From: Bacillota bacterium
GTDB lineage: Bacteria; Bacillota; Clostridia; Lachnospirales; Lachnospiraceae
NCBI GenBank assembly: GCA_023416695.1
Contig: JAEZGY010000010.1
Coordinates: 89,055-153,054 of the forward strand
Reading direction: 5' to 3'
DNA length: 64,000 nt
Made by a program: the position numbers and the translations under genes. The notes beneath the pieces were generated by a model. The model was not told the DNA's origin and searched no databases. It worked only from the letters and a program-made list of their open reading frames with translations. Of the stretch, positions 49,817-59,214 are shown one piece after another (positions within the stretch are counted from its first letter, which is position 1; every line of letters starts with the position of its first letter).

Positions 49817-50851
49817 TTATTTCACTATTTCTGGTAAATTGGCATTGAGATATTCTGCCCTCAGCTTATCTCTGACATTACTACCCACATATTTACCATT
49901 CTGGCATTGCAAGGAATATGGCTGAATAGCCATCATCATCTCATAAATATGAAATTCACCACTAAATTTAATAATTCCTGTATCTGCACCAAATTTAATC
50001 TGCGCCAGCAAAGTCATAGCATCTTTACTGTTAATCTGTCTAGTATATTTAAGTACGCCGTAAGAACGGTATACTTGATCTTCTATCTCATCATAATTGT
50101 TAGCAAGCAAAAATTCTCTACGCTTACGTTCCTGCTTAATTACCTGGGCCACAATACTATTTAAGTTATTAATAATTTCTTGCTCCGTGCTACCCATAGT
50201 TTTTTGGTTACTAATCTGATAGATATTACCTAATCCATTGGTTCCTTCTCCATAAATACCACGAAGAGTAATTCCATATTTGGCAACCTCATCGGAAAGT
50301 CGATTAATCTTATTTGCTCCACCAAGGGCTGGCAAAAACACCATGTAAGAAGCCCGAAGCCCTGTACCTACATTGGTTGGACATGACGTTAAATATCCAT
50401 ATTTTTCATCAAAAGCAAAACCTAACTTTTCATCTGCATAATCATCCAGTTCATTGGCCATTACAAAAGCCTTCTCAATATTCATTCCACCAGCTAATGC
50501 TTGAATTCTTACATGATCCTCTTCGTTTATCATAATGGTGCTAGATTCGTTTTCGGACATAACTAAGCCTGTGACTTGCTTTTTATTAGTCATAGCGGGA
50601 CTTAATATATGCCGCTCCACCATGGCGAGTCGCTCTATCTCTGAAAGGTTTCCTGGATTGCATATATAGTACTGACCTGCTTCCCCCTTGTAGTTTTCAA
50701 AAACCTTCTCTACCTCATCTACAAGTCCTACAGCAGTCTCATCATCTAGCTTCTTGGCAAAGTGATATTTCGCAATATTTCGAGCTAATCTAACCCTACT
50801 TGAAATAACAACATCGTCATTAATCCCATTCTCCTCATACCATTTAAGCAT
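49817..50851 (-). CDS. mcsB: Protein arginine kinase McsB
   Basis: 344 residues of the guanido-phosphotransferase catalytic fold: VVISSRVRLARN (nucleotide-binding arginines), SCPTNVGTGLRAS with the conserved Cys, and RGIYGEGTNGLGNIYQISN. It phosphorylates arginines on misfolded proteins and regulators, marking them for ClpCP. It overlaps the mcsA stop by 8 bases, and McsA activates McsB in known systems. The start is supported by the adjacent mcsA reading. Confidence 0.95.
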   Translation of the reverse strand: MLKWYEENGINDDVVISSRVRLARNIAKYHFAKKLDDETAVGLVDEVEKVFENYKGEAGQYYICNPGNLSEIERLAMVERHILSPAMTNKKQVTGLVMSENESSTIMINEEDHVRIQALAGGMNIEKAFVMANELDDYADEKLGFAFDEKYGYLTSCPTNVGTGLRASYMVFLPALGGANKINRLSDEVAKYGITLRGIYGEGTNGLGNIYQISNQKTMGSTEQEIINNLNSIVAQVIKQERKRREFLLANNYDEIEDQVYRSYGVLKYTRQINSKDAMTLLAQIKFGADTGIIKFSGEFHIYEMMMAIQPYSLQCQNGKYVGSNVRDKLRAEYLNANLPEIVK

Positions 50852-51392
50852 TGGTGGATTCCTCCTTCTCCCTTAAAGTCCGAATCGCATCCCGAAGCTT
50901 AGCTGCCTGTTCAAATTCCTCCTTCTCAACTGCATCCTGTAATTGAATAGAAAGGCGCTCCACTTCAGATAGATCACTTAGAATCTTATCTGTCTTACTA
51001 ACAAAACCCTTTGGCCTTTTGCCAACGTGACTAGAAGCACCGTGAATCTGACGAAGACTTTTCTCTAATTGTTTTCCAAAGCTGGCATAACATCCAGCAC
51101 ATCCAAATCTTCCCCCTTGTAAAAAAGCGTCATAGGTCATACCGCACTGGCTGCATTGTATCACGGCTGCTTTCGATTCCTCCTTTACCGGTGGATTACT
51201 ATAATAATTCCCAAGAATACTGGATAGCAAATCTCCTAATGATATCTCCTTATTATTGCCTGTATATTTAAAGTTAAAATTAGTGGACTCTGCTGCACAC
51301 TCTTCACAGTAATGTAACTCTGTCTTCTCTCCACTCACAATCTCAGTGTAATAAATAGTAGCTTCATTCTTTTTACATTTATCACAAAGCAT
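50844..51392 (-). CDS. mcsA: McsA, activator of the arginine kinase McsB
   Basis: 182 residues with four zinc-binding pairs in total: CDKCKK and CEEC in the N-terminal region, then CSQCG and CAGC. A C-terminal UVR motif (LQDAVEKEEFEQAAKLRDAI) follows. I use the ATG at 51392 after GGGGAGG; the longer reading to 51449 runs into the upstream gene. McsA binds and stimulates McsB. It starts about 25 bases after the GntR-type gene, so regulator, McsA, McsB and ClpC form one transcript. Confidence 0.92.
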   Translation of the reverse strand: MLCDKCKKNEATIYYTEIVSGEKTELHYCEECAAESTNFNFKYTGNNKEISLGDLLSSILGNYYSNPPVKEESKAAVIQCSQCGMTYDAFLQGGRFGCAGCYASFGKQLEKSLRQIHGASSHVGKRPKGFVSKTDKILSDLSEVERLSIQLQDAVEKEEFEQAAKLRDAIRTLREKEESTNA

Positions 51393-51417
51393 AGTTTTCG
51401 CCTCCCCTTCTAGCATA

Positions 51418-51792
51418 TCACTGGCATCCATAGCTACTGTATATCTCATCTATCATATCATGTACTTCCTCACTACTAATTCCTTTACATACTGCCTTGG
51501 CGATTAAAACCTTAAGATTCTCCATCAGCTCCACAGAAGCATTGTACTTGTCAATGTCTATAGCTATAACTGCACCCTTTCTACGATCTAACTTAAGGTA
51601 ACCCTCCTGACGTAGTATGCTATATGCCTTATTTACTGTGTGCATATTAATTCCAATATTATCTGCTAATTCCCTCACTGAAGGAAGATTCTCTCCCTCT
51701 TGTAGCTCTGAGTTAGCAATTCCCATAATAATTTGATTATATAGTTGCATATAGAAAGCTTCATCACTATTAAAATCAATACGCAAAATCAT
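51418..51792 (-). CDS. GntR/YtrA-type transcriptional regulator at the head of the clpC operon
   Basis: About 124 residues. The N-terminal winged helix has the GntR signature FYMQLYNQIIMGIANSELQ, NLPSVRELADNIGINMHTVN and KAYSILRQEGYLKLDRRKGA. A short ~45-residue helical tail (YtrA subfamily size) replaces a large effector domain. The start at 51792 follows GGAGG. It takes the place where ctsR usually stands before mcsA-mcsB-clpC, and it is not a CtsR by sequence. A strong palindrome covers the -10 of its promoter, so it probably represses its own operon. Confidence 0.88.
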   Translation of the reverse strand: MILRIDFNSDEAFYMQLYNQIIMGIANSELQEGENLPSVRELADNIGINMHTVNKAYSILRQEGYLKLDRRKGAVIAIDIDKYNASVELMENLKVLIAKAVCKGISSEEVHDMIDEIYSSYGCQ

Positions 51793-51851
51793 CAAGACCG
51801 CCTCCATACTTTTGACGAAAATCTTTAAATATCATCAAAATAACTTATTAT

Positions 51852-51895
51852 ATATGTTATACACTTAGTATAACATATGTTGACATGTGTTACAA
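51852..51895 (-). promoter_or_regulatory. Promoter and palindromic operator of the GntR-mcsA-mcsB-clpC operon
   Basis: Minus-strand -35 TTGTAA (51895-51890) and -10 TATACT (51872-51867) with a 17-base spacer. A perfect inverted repeat with 11-base arms (51852-51862, 51868-51878; ATATGTTATAC-N5-GTATAACATAT) covers the -10. YtrA-type GntR proteins bind such sites. I found no GGTCAAA-type CtsR box here. Confidence 0.8.
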
Positions 51896-51939
51896 GCTAT
51901 ATTGTTCCACATGTTATGTCGGCTTAATTCTATTATATT

Positions 51940-51991
51940 AAAAACAACAGGAAAATATAGTATCTAGTTTGTACTATTTCCTGCTGTTTTT
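51940..51991 (-). terminator. Terminator after the cohesin-like gene
   Basis: Long imperfect hairpin with arms around AACAGCAGGAAATAGTA and TACTATATTTTCCTGTTG and a T5 run on the minus strand. Confidence 0.75.
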
Positions 51992-51994
51992 TTA

Positions 51995-53269
51995 TCACTC
52001 TAGCTCATCATTATAACCTTTTTGTCTCATGTACAATCTAATTAAGAGAATTAAGAATAAAAGCACAATTCCAGCCTCTATCCCAATCACAAGACCTAAT
52101 GTATCTATTCGCTCTTGGTACTCTTTTACTTCCTTAAGAGTAGCGGAATCCCCCGTTTCCTCATTTTCTTTCATTAACTCATAACTAAATCTTTGAAGAG
52201 TTCCCTCCTGCCGATCAAACTGATACCAGTAAGGGTCCTTGTCCTCCTGCTTTGCATATAATAACACAAAGTCAGCATAGGTATCACCGGCTAAAGAATA
52301 TGCCGTAATTACAGTGCCTAATACTTCTAGCTCAATCCTCTCATACCCCTTAGGCACATTGCTATTATCATATGGCTCCAAAAGTAAATAGGTACTGTTC
52401 CCTACAAAATAGGTCAAACTATTGTCTTTCCTTATCTCATAACTATTACCTGGGTTAATTTCTGGCAACATAGGTATCGGTGTCATAGATGGCTCTATCG
52501 GTTCTATAGAAGCTATTGGTGGCACTTTATTTTCGCCCTCTAACTCCCCACGATTTACATAAATGGTATACTCAATTCCCTTTCCGGATTCACTTGTTAC
52601 TATAACTGTAACCTTATTTGCTCCCACGTTCAGTTTCTCATTTCCTGTAATTGCAACAGAAGCGTTACTATCCTCTGGTTCTGCAGATACTGTTATATAA
52701 CTCTTTTCGTAAGGGACATGTAACTCATAAACTAATTTATCCGGAGTAAACTTAGTAGTAAACTCTCCTTCTTTCACAGAAAGACTAGAAAGCTTATTAT
52801 TGTCTGATTTCTTATCCTTATCATATATAGTAAGATTGAAATCCTTTTTTGAAATAGAAAATGCTGCTCCATTAGAAGATTCATATATTTTTGGGGTACC
52901 TTCTAAAGAGACTGTGGTCTTTCCCTTCTTTAAGGTTTTAAACTGTAGTATATACTTTCTTACCTTAATTGCCTTACTACTAAGGTCTAGATCATTTATG
53001 ATTATATTTGAATCAAGCTTCTCATAAAGAGGATTATCACTTACTAACTCTAGATAGTCCCTATCATAGTGAATAGTCATATTAAGTGAGGCCATGTTGG
53101 TATCAGCTGATACCAAGACTGCTAGTGTGCAATTACTCCCTTCTATGGCTTGCTCAGAGACCATAGAGATAGAGATAGAAGCACTATAAGCTGCTACAGG
53201 CAGTACTGGCATGCTAAGTAGGATAATCATTATGTATACAAAAAACATAGTTACTCTTCTTATTTTCAT
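51995..53269 (-). CDS. Cell-surface protein: cohesin-like and cadherin-like beta-sandwich domains, C-terminal membrane anchor
   Basis: 424 residues: signal peptide (~1-30), a cohesin-type domain (~32-150; SISISMVSEQAIEGSNCTLAV, then MTIHYDRDYLELVS as in type I/II cohesins), and a cadherin-like beta-sandwich (~160-245; LSSLSVKEGEFTTKFTPDKL then YELHVPYEKSYITVSAEP). A Pro/Glu linker and a small domain follow, then a C-terminal TM helix (~395-415) with a short basic tail. A cohesin-like domain could bind dockerin-bearing proteins, but no dockerin is seen here, and many non-cellulosomal surface proteins carry this fold. It follows the glucosaminidase gene. Confidence 0.82.
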   Translation of the reverse strand: MKIRRVTMFFVYIMIILLSMPVLPVAAYSASISISMVSEQAIEGSNCTLAVLVSADTNMASLNMTIHYDRDYLELVSDNPLYEKLDSNIIINDLDLSSKAIKVRKYILQFKTLKKGKTTVSLEGTPKIYESSNGAAFSISKKDFNLTIYDKDKKSDNNKLSSLSVKEGEFTTKFTPDKLVYELHVPYEKSYITVSAEPEDSNASVAITGNEKLNVGANKVTVIVTSESGKGIEYTIYVNRGELEGENKVPPIASIEPIEPSMTPIPMLPEINPGNSYEIRKDNSLTYFVGNSTYLLLEPYDNSNVPKGYERIELEVLGTVITAYSLAGDTYADFVLLYAKQEDKDPYWYQFDRQEGTLQRFSYELMKENEETGDSATLKEVKEYQERIDTLGLVIGIEAGIVLLFLILLIRLYMRQKGYNDELE

Positions 53270-53336
53270 TGGTTAACTCCCATCGTCTACCATATAGTAT
53301 ATAAAGATTTTAGCTATTTTTAAGATTATTTGCAAG

Positions 53337-53402
53337 AAAAAGAGTAACGTGGTAGTAATCTAGGAAAACATCCCTCCTATGCATCACTCTCCACGTTACT
53401 CT
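53337..53402 (-). terminator. Branched terminator after the glucosaminidase gene
   Basis: Outer stem of perfect 12-base arms (53341-53352, 53391-53402; AGAGTAACGTGG) followed by T5 on the minus strand; the loop can form further pairs, including TAGGA/TCCTA. Confidence 0.75.
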
Positions 53403-53417
53403 ATATAGTTTATACTC

Positions 53418-56015
53418 TTAGCTTTTTCTTGTAATTGCCATTACATAGTTACGTTTCTTTCCATTTGCAGATTGAACGGTAATGGTGATATTGGTAACAC
53501 CTACCTCTAGTTTAATATCTCCTGCAGCTGTCAGCTTTTGAGTAGCTTTTGTGGCCTCATCTACCGCCACAATACTAGTCACCTTGGCACCTTTTCCTGC
53601 TACAGTAGGAGTAACCGTAATAATATCTTTGTTTATTGTATAGCTTGCATTATAACTTCTAAAGGTAAAGTTTTTCTTTTCACTAGAAACATAAATTGTC
53701 TTACCGTTGCTTATTACACAATCCTTTAGATAGTTATTAAAGTTAAGCTTTTCTGATGCACTTACTTTATCTGGATGTATACTAGCAGTGTCAGACATAT
53801 TAGTAAAGACAGGAATTGCAAATACCAATGGGGTATCTAACAATTTCAGTTTATTATATCCACTGAAGGTCTTTTCAGCCTCTGAATAAGGAGCCTGAAT
53901 ATTCGTCATATACTGATGATTATGTGTTTTATAGCTAGAAACATTAAATTTCTGAAGATAGAGGGAATCTTGTCCTTTCTCAATATAGGAATCACTAATC
54001 CACTTAGCACCGCCCATAATCGCCTTATAAGGATTATCCCAAGGAATAAACATCTTGGCATTTAATGTAGCATTAGTTCCACCACTCTTGGCAAACTTTA
54101 GCCCATTAGCTACAGCATCAGTAGCAGAAGAGGCACCAATGTTATAAAAGTTGTATAACCCTTCATAACCAGGTTTTTTACCAGTACAAGAGGAGCTAAA
54201 CACAATCTTACCATTACTACTGGTTAAAATCTCCTGCTTCATTCTAGCAGTTAAATGTACTGGACTAACACTAGCATAATTAGCAGCATCCATTATAGCG
54301 TCCACATAGGTCATAGTAATTTCTTTCCCCCCTGTGGTATAAGTAAAACTTCCAGCTAGTGGAGTTCCTACAACCATACTCTGAACGATTGCCTTAGTAT
54401 GATTTGTTTTATCAAAACCCAAAGTCTCAAACATGAAAATATGCGATTCATCTAAGAAATTACGAGGATCCATGTAATGGGTTATAGCTGTAGCGGAAGC
54501 AGTTACCCAGTTACTTCCATCACACACAACCGGTTTATCCTCTAGTACATTGTAAGCGGATGTTGTATCACTATTGGTTACTAAGTCTGAAATCCAATTA
54601 TATGCGGTTTTTTGAACTAGATTCTTACCCTTAATATTTATTTGCTTAGATACAGCCGTATTCCAATCAATATTTGTTTTGTATGCCTTAAAAGTCCAAG
54701 AAGGGTGTTTCTTATGAAGTTCATATAGAGAATCTATATAACTCGCAGGAAATCCTTCTGCCGTTACCTTTTTCGTAAACTCTGCCTTAGTTAGCACCTT
54801 AGCTACCGGAAGAGAAGGCGTTTCTGTTGGGGCAGGCGTTGGCGTTGGTGTTGGCGTTGGCGTTGGTGTTGGTGTTGGCGTTGGCGTTGGTTTTGGCGTT
54901 GGTGTTGGTGTTGGCGTTGGCGTCGTAGTACTACTAACTGTAATAAAATTAACGTCATAAGCCTTAATATAACCTTTATAAGCTTTATTACTATATCTAA
55001 ATGCAATATAGTAATAACGAACTCCCTTAACATAAGTTTCTTTACCTATTGTAATATTGGTGTTTTTCGCTAATTGTACTGATGTTTTACCTACTGTTAA
55101 TTTCGTTGTTGTATTTTTATAGATTTGTGCCTTAGTTGGACGAACTAAGGCAGTCATACTAGATTTTAATGTTAACTGTACATAATCACCTAAAACCCAT
55201 CCAAAACACGTTTTCCCACTATATGTGAAAGAAACATAATACCACTTTTGTCCACTCTTAATGGTTTCATTACGAATCACAATAGATTGTGATTTTTTCA
55301 AAGTCACCTTCACTTTATTATAAGTCAATTGAGATGCTGACGTACTTGCTGATGTACGAACCTTAAGGGCAGTTCTTGTCTTGGCTGCAACTTTATACTT
55401 TAAGGCTACTGTTGTATTGGTAGTGGTAGTGGTAGAAGAGCTTGTACCAGTAGAGTTCACTGTTACATACTGCTTCGATACATATCCTTTTAGCGTCGTT
55501 TTATTATAAGTAAAACCTATATAGTACCAACCACTTTTCTCACTATAGATCGTAACCTTTGTTCCTTTTTTAAGTGTAATTTTAGTTTTTCCACTAGTCA
55601 ACTGGGCATAAGCTGTTCCAGCTCCCTTTCGAACCCTTAAGGAAGAAGTATTGATGGTTCCCGTTTTCGTGTTACTAGCAGTTGTTGTAGAACTTACAAT
55701 CGATTTCACTGATCCTATATATTTTTTGCTTACATAACCCTTTAACGTTTTCTTGTTATATGTAAATGATACATAATACCATCCACTCTTCTCACTTAGG
55801 ATCGTTACTGTTGTATTTTTCTTTAACTGAACCTGTTTCCCATTTGTGGTTAGAACCTTATATTGCGTTCCAGCACCGGTCCGGACATTTAATGTGCTTG
55901 CAGTTACTTTTCCAGTTTTAGATGCAAGGGCATCAGAATTATCCAAGAATATAAATAGTAATAAACTTAGACTTATAACCCCAGCAATATATGATGCTAT
56001 TTTCCTTTTGTTCAC
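53418..56015 (-). CDS. Secreted cell-wall glucosaminidase (GH73-like) with SH3b repeats
   Basis: 865 residues: signal peptide (~1-32), four bacterial SH3 domains (~35-365; each has LNVRTGAG- or LRVRKGAG-type turns and KSGWYY), a Pro-Thr linker (~370-405), an N-acetylglucosaminidase domain (~415-730; DPRNFLDESHIFMFETLGFD, KQEILTSSNGK, GLYNFYNIGASS), and a C-terminal cadherin-like beta-sandwich. It should cleave peptidoglycan glycan strands during growth or division. SH3b domains bind the wall. It is a single gene with its own terminator. Confidence 0.92.
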   Translation of the reverse strand: MNKRKIASYIAGVISLSLLLFIFLDNSDALASKTGKVTASTLNVRTGAGTQYKVLTTNGKQVQLKKNTTVTILSEKSGWYYVSFTYNKKTLKGYVSKKYIGSVKSIVSSTTTASNTKTGTINTSSLRVRKGAGTAYAQLTSGKTKITLKKGTKVTIYSEKSGWYYIGFTYNKTTLKGYVSKQYVTVNSTGTSSSTTTTTNTTVALKYKVAAKTRTALKVRTSASTSASQLTYNKVKVTLKKSQSIVIRNETIKSGQKWYYVSFTYSGKTCFGWVLGDYVQLTLKSSMTALVRPTKAQIYKNTTTKLTVGKTSVQLAKNTNITIGKETYVKGVRYYYIAFRYSNKAYKGYIKAYDVNFITVSSTTTPTPTPTPTPKPTPTPTPTPTPTPTPTPTPAPTETPSLPVAKVLTKAEFTKKVTAEGFPASYIDSLYELHKKHPSWTFKAYKTNIDWNTAVSKQINIKGKNLVQKTAYNWISDLVTNSDTTSAYNVLEDKPVVCDGSNWVTASATAITHYMDPRNFLDESHIFMFETLGFDKTNHTKAIVQSMVVGTPLAGSFTYTTGGKEITMTYVDAIMDAANYASVSPVHLTARMKQEILTSSNGKIVFSSSCTGKKPGYEGLYNFYNIGASSATDAVANGLKFAKSGGTNATLNAKMFIPWDNPYKAIMGGAKWISDSYIEKGQDSLYLQKFNVSSYKTHNHQYMTNIQAPYSEAEKTFSGYNKLKLLDTPLVFAIPVFTNMSDTASIHPDKVSASEKLNFNNYLKDCVISNGKTIYVSSEKKNFTFRSYNASYTINKDIITVTPTVAGKGAKVTSIVAVDEATKATQKLTAAGDIKLEVGVTNITITVQSANGKKRNYVMAITRKS
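54835..54922 (-). repeat. Hexamer tandem repeat coding a Pro-Thr linker
   Basis: About 14 units of a six-base repeat (GGCGTT or GGTGTT on the plus strand) encode alternating Pro and Thr, with one Lys interruption (KPTP). It is within the glucosaminidase gene and could vary in length by slippage without a frameshift. Confidence 0.85.
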
Positions 56016-56186
56016 TTTAGCAGCTCCTTTCCGTTCCGTACTGACACACCTCAGTATCTATATCGACATATTCATTAGATTTTTTAAAAATTTCTTAAAA
56101 TAAAACTTTAAATAGTGCTATTTATTTAGAGATTAAACTACTTATGTAGAATATCAAAGTACTATGGCAGTTTTATGTCAAAAAAA

Positions 56187-56222
56187 AGCTTCCAGAAAAT
56201 ATCAGTATATTTTCTGGAAGCT
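56187..56222 (-). terminator. Terminator of the purE-M-N-D operon
   Basis: Perfect 15-base arms (56187-56201, 56208-56222) with a 6-base loop and a T6-7 run on the minus strand, immediately after purD. Confidence 0.9.
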
Positions 56223-56233
56223 TCAAATACTCT

Positions 56234-57505
56234 CTATGCTTCATCTATAGCTTTTCCAATATCATTTCTCATATATTTATTTCCAAATTCAATCATCTTT
56301 GTAGCTGCATAGGCATTAGCTCTTGCAGCTTTAAGGTTCTCTCCCTTAGCAGTAACACCTAAAACACGTCCACCATTAGTAACGATCCCCTTTTCTGTCC
56401 GGCTAGTTCCTGCATGGAAGACATAATAGTCATTCTTATCTTTAAAATTATCCAAACCACGAATCACAAAACCTTTTTCATAGTGCTCTGGATATCCTTC
56501 AGAGGCTAAGATTACACACACTGCAGCATTGTCTTCAAATTCTAACTCTATGGTATCGAGCTTTCCATCAATACAAGCTTCCATCACATCAATTATATCA
56601 TTTTTCATACGAGGAAGCACTACCTGTGCTTCAGGATCACCAAAACGAGCATTGTATTCTAATACCTTAGGTCCGTCCTCTGTTAACATAAGGCCTACAA
56701 AAAGAATCCCTACAAAGTCTCTACCTTCCGCCTTCATTGCATCCATAGTTGCTTGATAGATATACTTTTTACAAAATTCATCTACTTCTGTAGTATAAAA
56801 CGGACTTGGAGAAAAAGTGCCCATACCACCTGTGTTCAAGCCATTGTCCCCATCCTTGGCACGCTTATGATCCTGCGCACTGGTCATAGGTTTAATATGG
56901 GTACCATCACAATAGCATAATACAGATACCTCTCTTCCAGTCATAAACTCTTCTACTACAATTCTTTCTCCTGCAGCACCAAATTGTTTATCGAGCATTA
57001 GAGTTTTGACACCCTCTTTGGCTTCAGAAAGATTGTTACAAATTAAAACACCCTTTCCTAATGCAAGACCATCTGCCTTAAGAACAACAGGAAATTTACT
57101 TTTTTCTATATATTTAATAGCTTCTTTGGGATCACTAAAGATTTCATAGGAAGCACTTGGAATGTTATACTTTTTCATTAAGTCTTTGGAAAATGCCTTA
57201 CTCCCCTCAATGATGGCTGCGTTCTTCCTTGGTCCGAACACCTTAAATCCCTCTTCTAAGAACGCATCCACTGCCCCAGCCACTAACGGATCGTCTGGTC
57301 CAACAATAATAAAATCGATCTTTTTATCCTTCGCAAAAGTAACCATACGTTCAAATTCAAGGACACCAATTGGGACACATTCTGCTAGCTCTTCTATCCC
57401 TGCATTTCCGGGTGCACAATATATCTTATCCACCCTCTTACTTTTTGCTACTTTAGCTACAATGGCATGTTCTCTTCCGCCACCACCAATTACAAGTACA
57501 TTCAT
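56234..57505 (-). CDS. purD: Phosphoribosylamine-glycine ligase (GAR synthetase)
   Basis: 423 residues of an ATP-grasp enzyme: GGGGREHAIVAKVAKS at the N-terminus, KADGLALGKGV (ATP lid), GREVSVLCYCDG, NTGGMGTFSPSP, and EYNARFGDPEAQV (metal ligands). It joins glycine to phosphoribosylamine in purine synthesis. It is the last gene of the purE-M-N-D set, 17 bases after purN. The length is normal and all motifs are intact. Confidence 0.97.
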   Translation of the reverse strand: MNVLVIGGGGREHAIVAKVAKSKRVDKIYCAPGNAGIEELAECVPIGVLEFERMVTFAKDKKIDFIIVGPDDPLVAGAVDAFLEEGFKVFGPRKNAAIIEGSKAFSKDLMKKYNIPSASYEIFSDPKEAIKYIEKSKFPVVLKADGLALGKGVLICNNLSEAKEGVKTLMLDKQFGAAGERIVVEEFMTGREVSVLCYCDGTHIKPMTSAQDHKRAKDGDNGLNTGGMGTFSPSPFYTTEVDEFCKKYIYQATMDAMKAEGRDFVGILFVGLMLTEDGPKVLEYNARFGDPEAQVVLPRMKNDIIDVMEACIDGKLDTIELEFEDNAAVCVILASEGYPEHYEKGFVIRGLDNFKDKNDYYVFHAGTSRTEKGIVTNGGRVLGVTAKGENLKAARANAYAATKMIEFGNKYMRNDIGKAIDEA

Positions 57506-57522
57506 CTTATCCCTCCAACTGA

Positions 57523-58149
57523 CTAATCCAGAATCTTTACCTTTCCATTGGTAATGAAAAGCTTATTATTCGCAAATAGATGAATTGCTTCAGGTAGAAT
57601 CTTCCACTCCGCCTGCTCCATTACTCTTTTTTGTAAACTTAAAGGAGTATCCCCTTCTAATACCTCTACTGCCTGTTGCAAAATGATTGGACCAGTATCA
57701 CATCCCTCATCTACAAAGTGTACTGTTGCACCTGTTACCTTTACCCCCCTTTCTAGTGCTTTCTCATGGACTTTAAGCCCATAGAAGGAAGGACCACAAA
57801 AAGATGGAATTAACGATGGATGCACATTTATAATTCTACCTGCATATTCCTTTACAATGGCCTCAGGTAAAATTAGTAGATACCCAGCTAAGATAACAAA
57901 ATCAATGTTATTTTCCTTTAACACAGCTATCATTGCTTCATTGAATTCTTCTCGCATTACATAGTCTTTGGGGGAGATAGAAATCCCCTTAATACCATGA
58001 TTTTTAGCTCTAGTAAGAGCATAAGCATCCTTTTTATTGCTAATCACAAGAGCAAGTTCAGTATTGGTAACTTTTCCGCTTTCCACCTGGTCAATAATTG
58101 CTTGAAGATTGGTACCTCCACCTGATACAAATATCGCTGCTCTTAGCAT
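57523..58149 (-). CDS. purN: Phosphoribosylglycinamide formyltransferase
   Basis: 208 residues with the GAR transformylase fold: FVSGGGTNLQAIID (phosphate loop), FVILAGYLLILP, NVHPSLIPSFCG (catalytic Asn and His) and GATVHFVDEGCDTGPIILQ (catalytic Asp region). It transfers a formyl group from 10-formyl-THF to GAR. It overlaps the end of purM by 7 bases. Confidence 0.97.
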   Translation of the reverse strand: MLRAAIFVSGGGTNLQAIIDQVESGKVTNTELALVISNKKDAYALTRAKNHGIKGISISPKDYVMREEFNEAMIAVLKENNIDFVILAGYLLILPEAIVKEYAGRIINVHPSLIPSFCGPSFYGLKVHEKALERGVKVTGATVHFVDEGCDTGPIILQQAVEVLEGDTPLSLQKRVMEQAEWKILPEAIHLFANNKLFITNGKVKILD

Positions 58150-59168
58150 ACTGTAACTCCTTTTTCTCCTGCCTTAATTTCGCCAATTACATATGGGGTC
58201 TCCCCTGCAATCTTAATTAGGTTAATGGCTCTATCCACCTGATTCTTCTCAACAGCTACCAGCATTCCTATGCCCATATTATAAGTATTGTACATCATTT
58301 CTTCTTTGATATTTCCATCCACTTTAAGCATATTAAAAATTGGAGGAACTGGATAGCTATTTTTATCCACTACTGCATGGGTACCTTCCTTTAACATTCT
58401 TGGAATATTCTCATAGAAGCCTCCACCAGTAATATGACTACAAGCTTTTACTAAAACTCCACCATCCTTTAAGGATCTAAGAGCCTTCACATAAATCTTT
58501 GTTGGAGTTAATAAGGTCTCTCCTAACGTAGCTCCCAAAGATTCATAGTAGCTATGTAGTGCGTCATATTCCATATTAAATACCTTACGAACAAGAGAGT
58601 AACCATTACTATGTATACCAGAGGATGCCATTCCTACTAAAACATCACCTTCTTTTAAGGACTGTCCGTTAATCAAATCCTTCTCATCTACGATACCTAC
58701 TGAAAATCCTGCTAAGTCATACTCATCCACTGGATAGAATCCTGGCATCTCAGCAGTTTCCCCTCCAATTAGAGCTGCTCCCGCTTGCTTACAGCCTTCG
58801 GCCACACCACTTACAATGGTTGCAATTTTCTCTGGCTCATTTTTCCCACAAGCGATGTAATCCAAGAAGAATAATGGTTCTCCACCAGCACAGGCAATAT
58901 CATTGACACACATAGCAACACAATCAATGCCTATGGTATCATGCTTATCCATAATAAAAGCCAACTTTAACTTAGTTCCTACACCATCAGTTCCTGATAC
59001 CAAGGTTGGTTTTTCCATATGTTTAAAAGAAGCTAGGGAAAATGCTCCTGAAAAACCTCCTAAGCCTCCTAGAACCTCACTTCTCATGGTACCTTGAACA
59101 TGCTTTTTCATGAGATCCACTGCTTTATAACCTGCCTCAATGTCAACGCCTGCTTTTTTATAATCCAT
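58143..59168 (-). CDS. purM: Phosphoribosylformylglycinamidine cyclo-ligase (AIR synthetase)
   Basis: 341 residues: YKKAGVDIEAGYKAVD at the N-terminus, SGTDGVGTKLKLA, DCVAMCVNDIACAGGEPLFFLDY, GGETAEMPGFY and ASSGIHSNGYSLVRKV. It closes the imidazole ring of AIR with ATP. It follows purE by about 46 bases and overlaps purN, in normal operon order. Confidence 0.97.
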   Translation of the reverse strand: MDYKKAGVDIEAGYKAVDLMKKHVQGTMRSEVLGGLGGFSGAFSLASFKHMEKPTLVSGTDGVGTKLKLAFIMDKHDTIGIDCVAMCVNDIACAGGEPLFFLDYIACGKNEPEKIATIVSGVAEGCKQAGAALIGGETAEMPGFYPVDEYDLAGFSVGIVDEKDLINGQSLKEGDVLVGMASSGIHSNGYSLVRKVFNMEYDALHSYYESLGATLGETLLTPTKIYVKALRSLKDGGVLVKACSHITGGGFYENIPRMLKEGTHAVVDKNSYPVPPIFNMLKVDGNIKEEMMYNTYNMGIGMLVAVEKNQVDRAINLIKIAGETPYVIGEIKAGEKGVTVC

Positions 59169-59214
59169 GCTTGTTTCCTCCCATTTTACGGTATTAACTA
59201 AACTAACTAATGAC

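Noticed and set aside
51793..51940. Possible CtsR box (GGTCAAA repeat) before the clpC operon
   Set aside because: No such heptamer repeat is present; the only strong dyad is the GntR-type one over the -10.
54835..54922. Repeat array that might be taken for CRISPR
   Set aside because: Units are six bases, contiguous, without spacers, and lie in frame inside a coding sequence.
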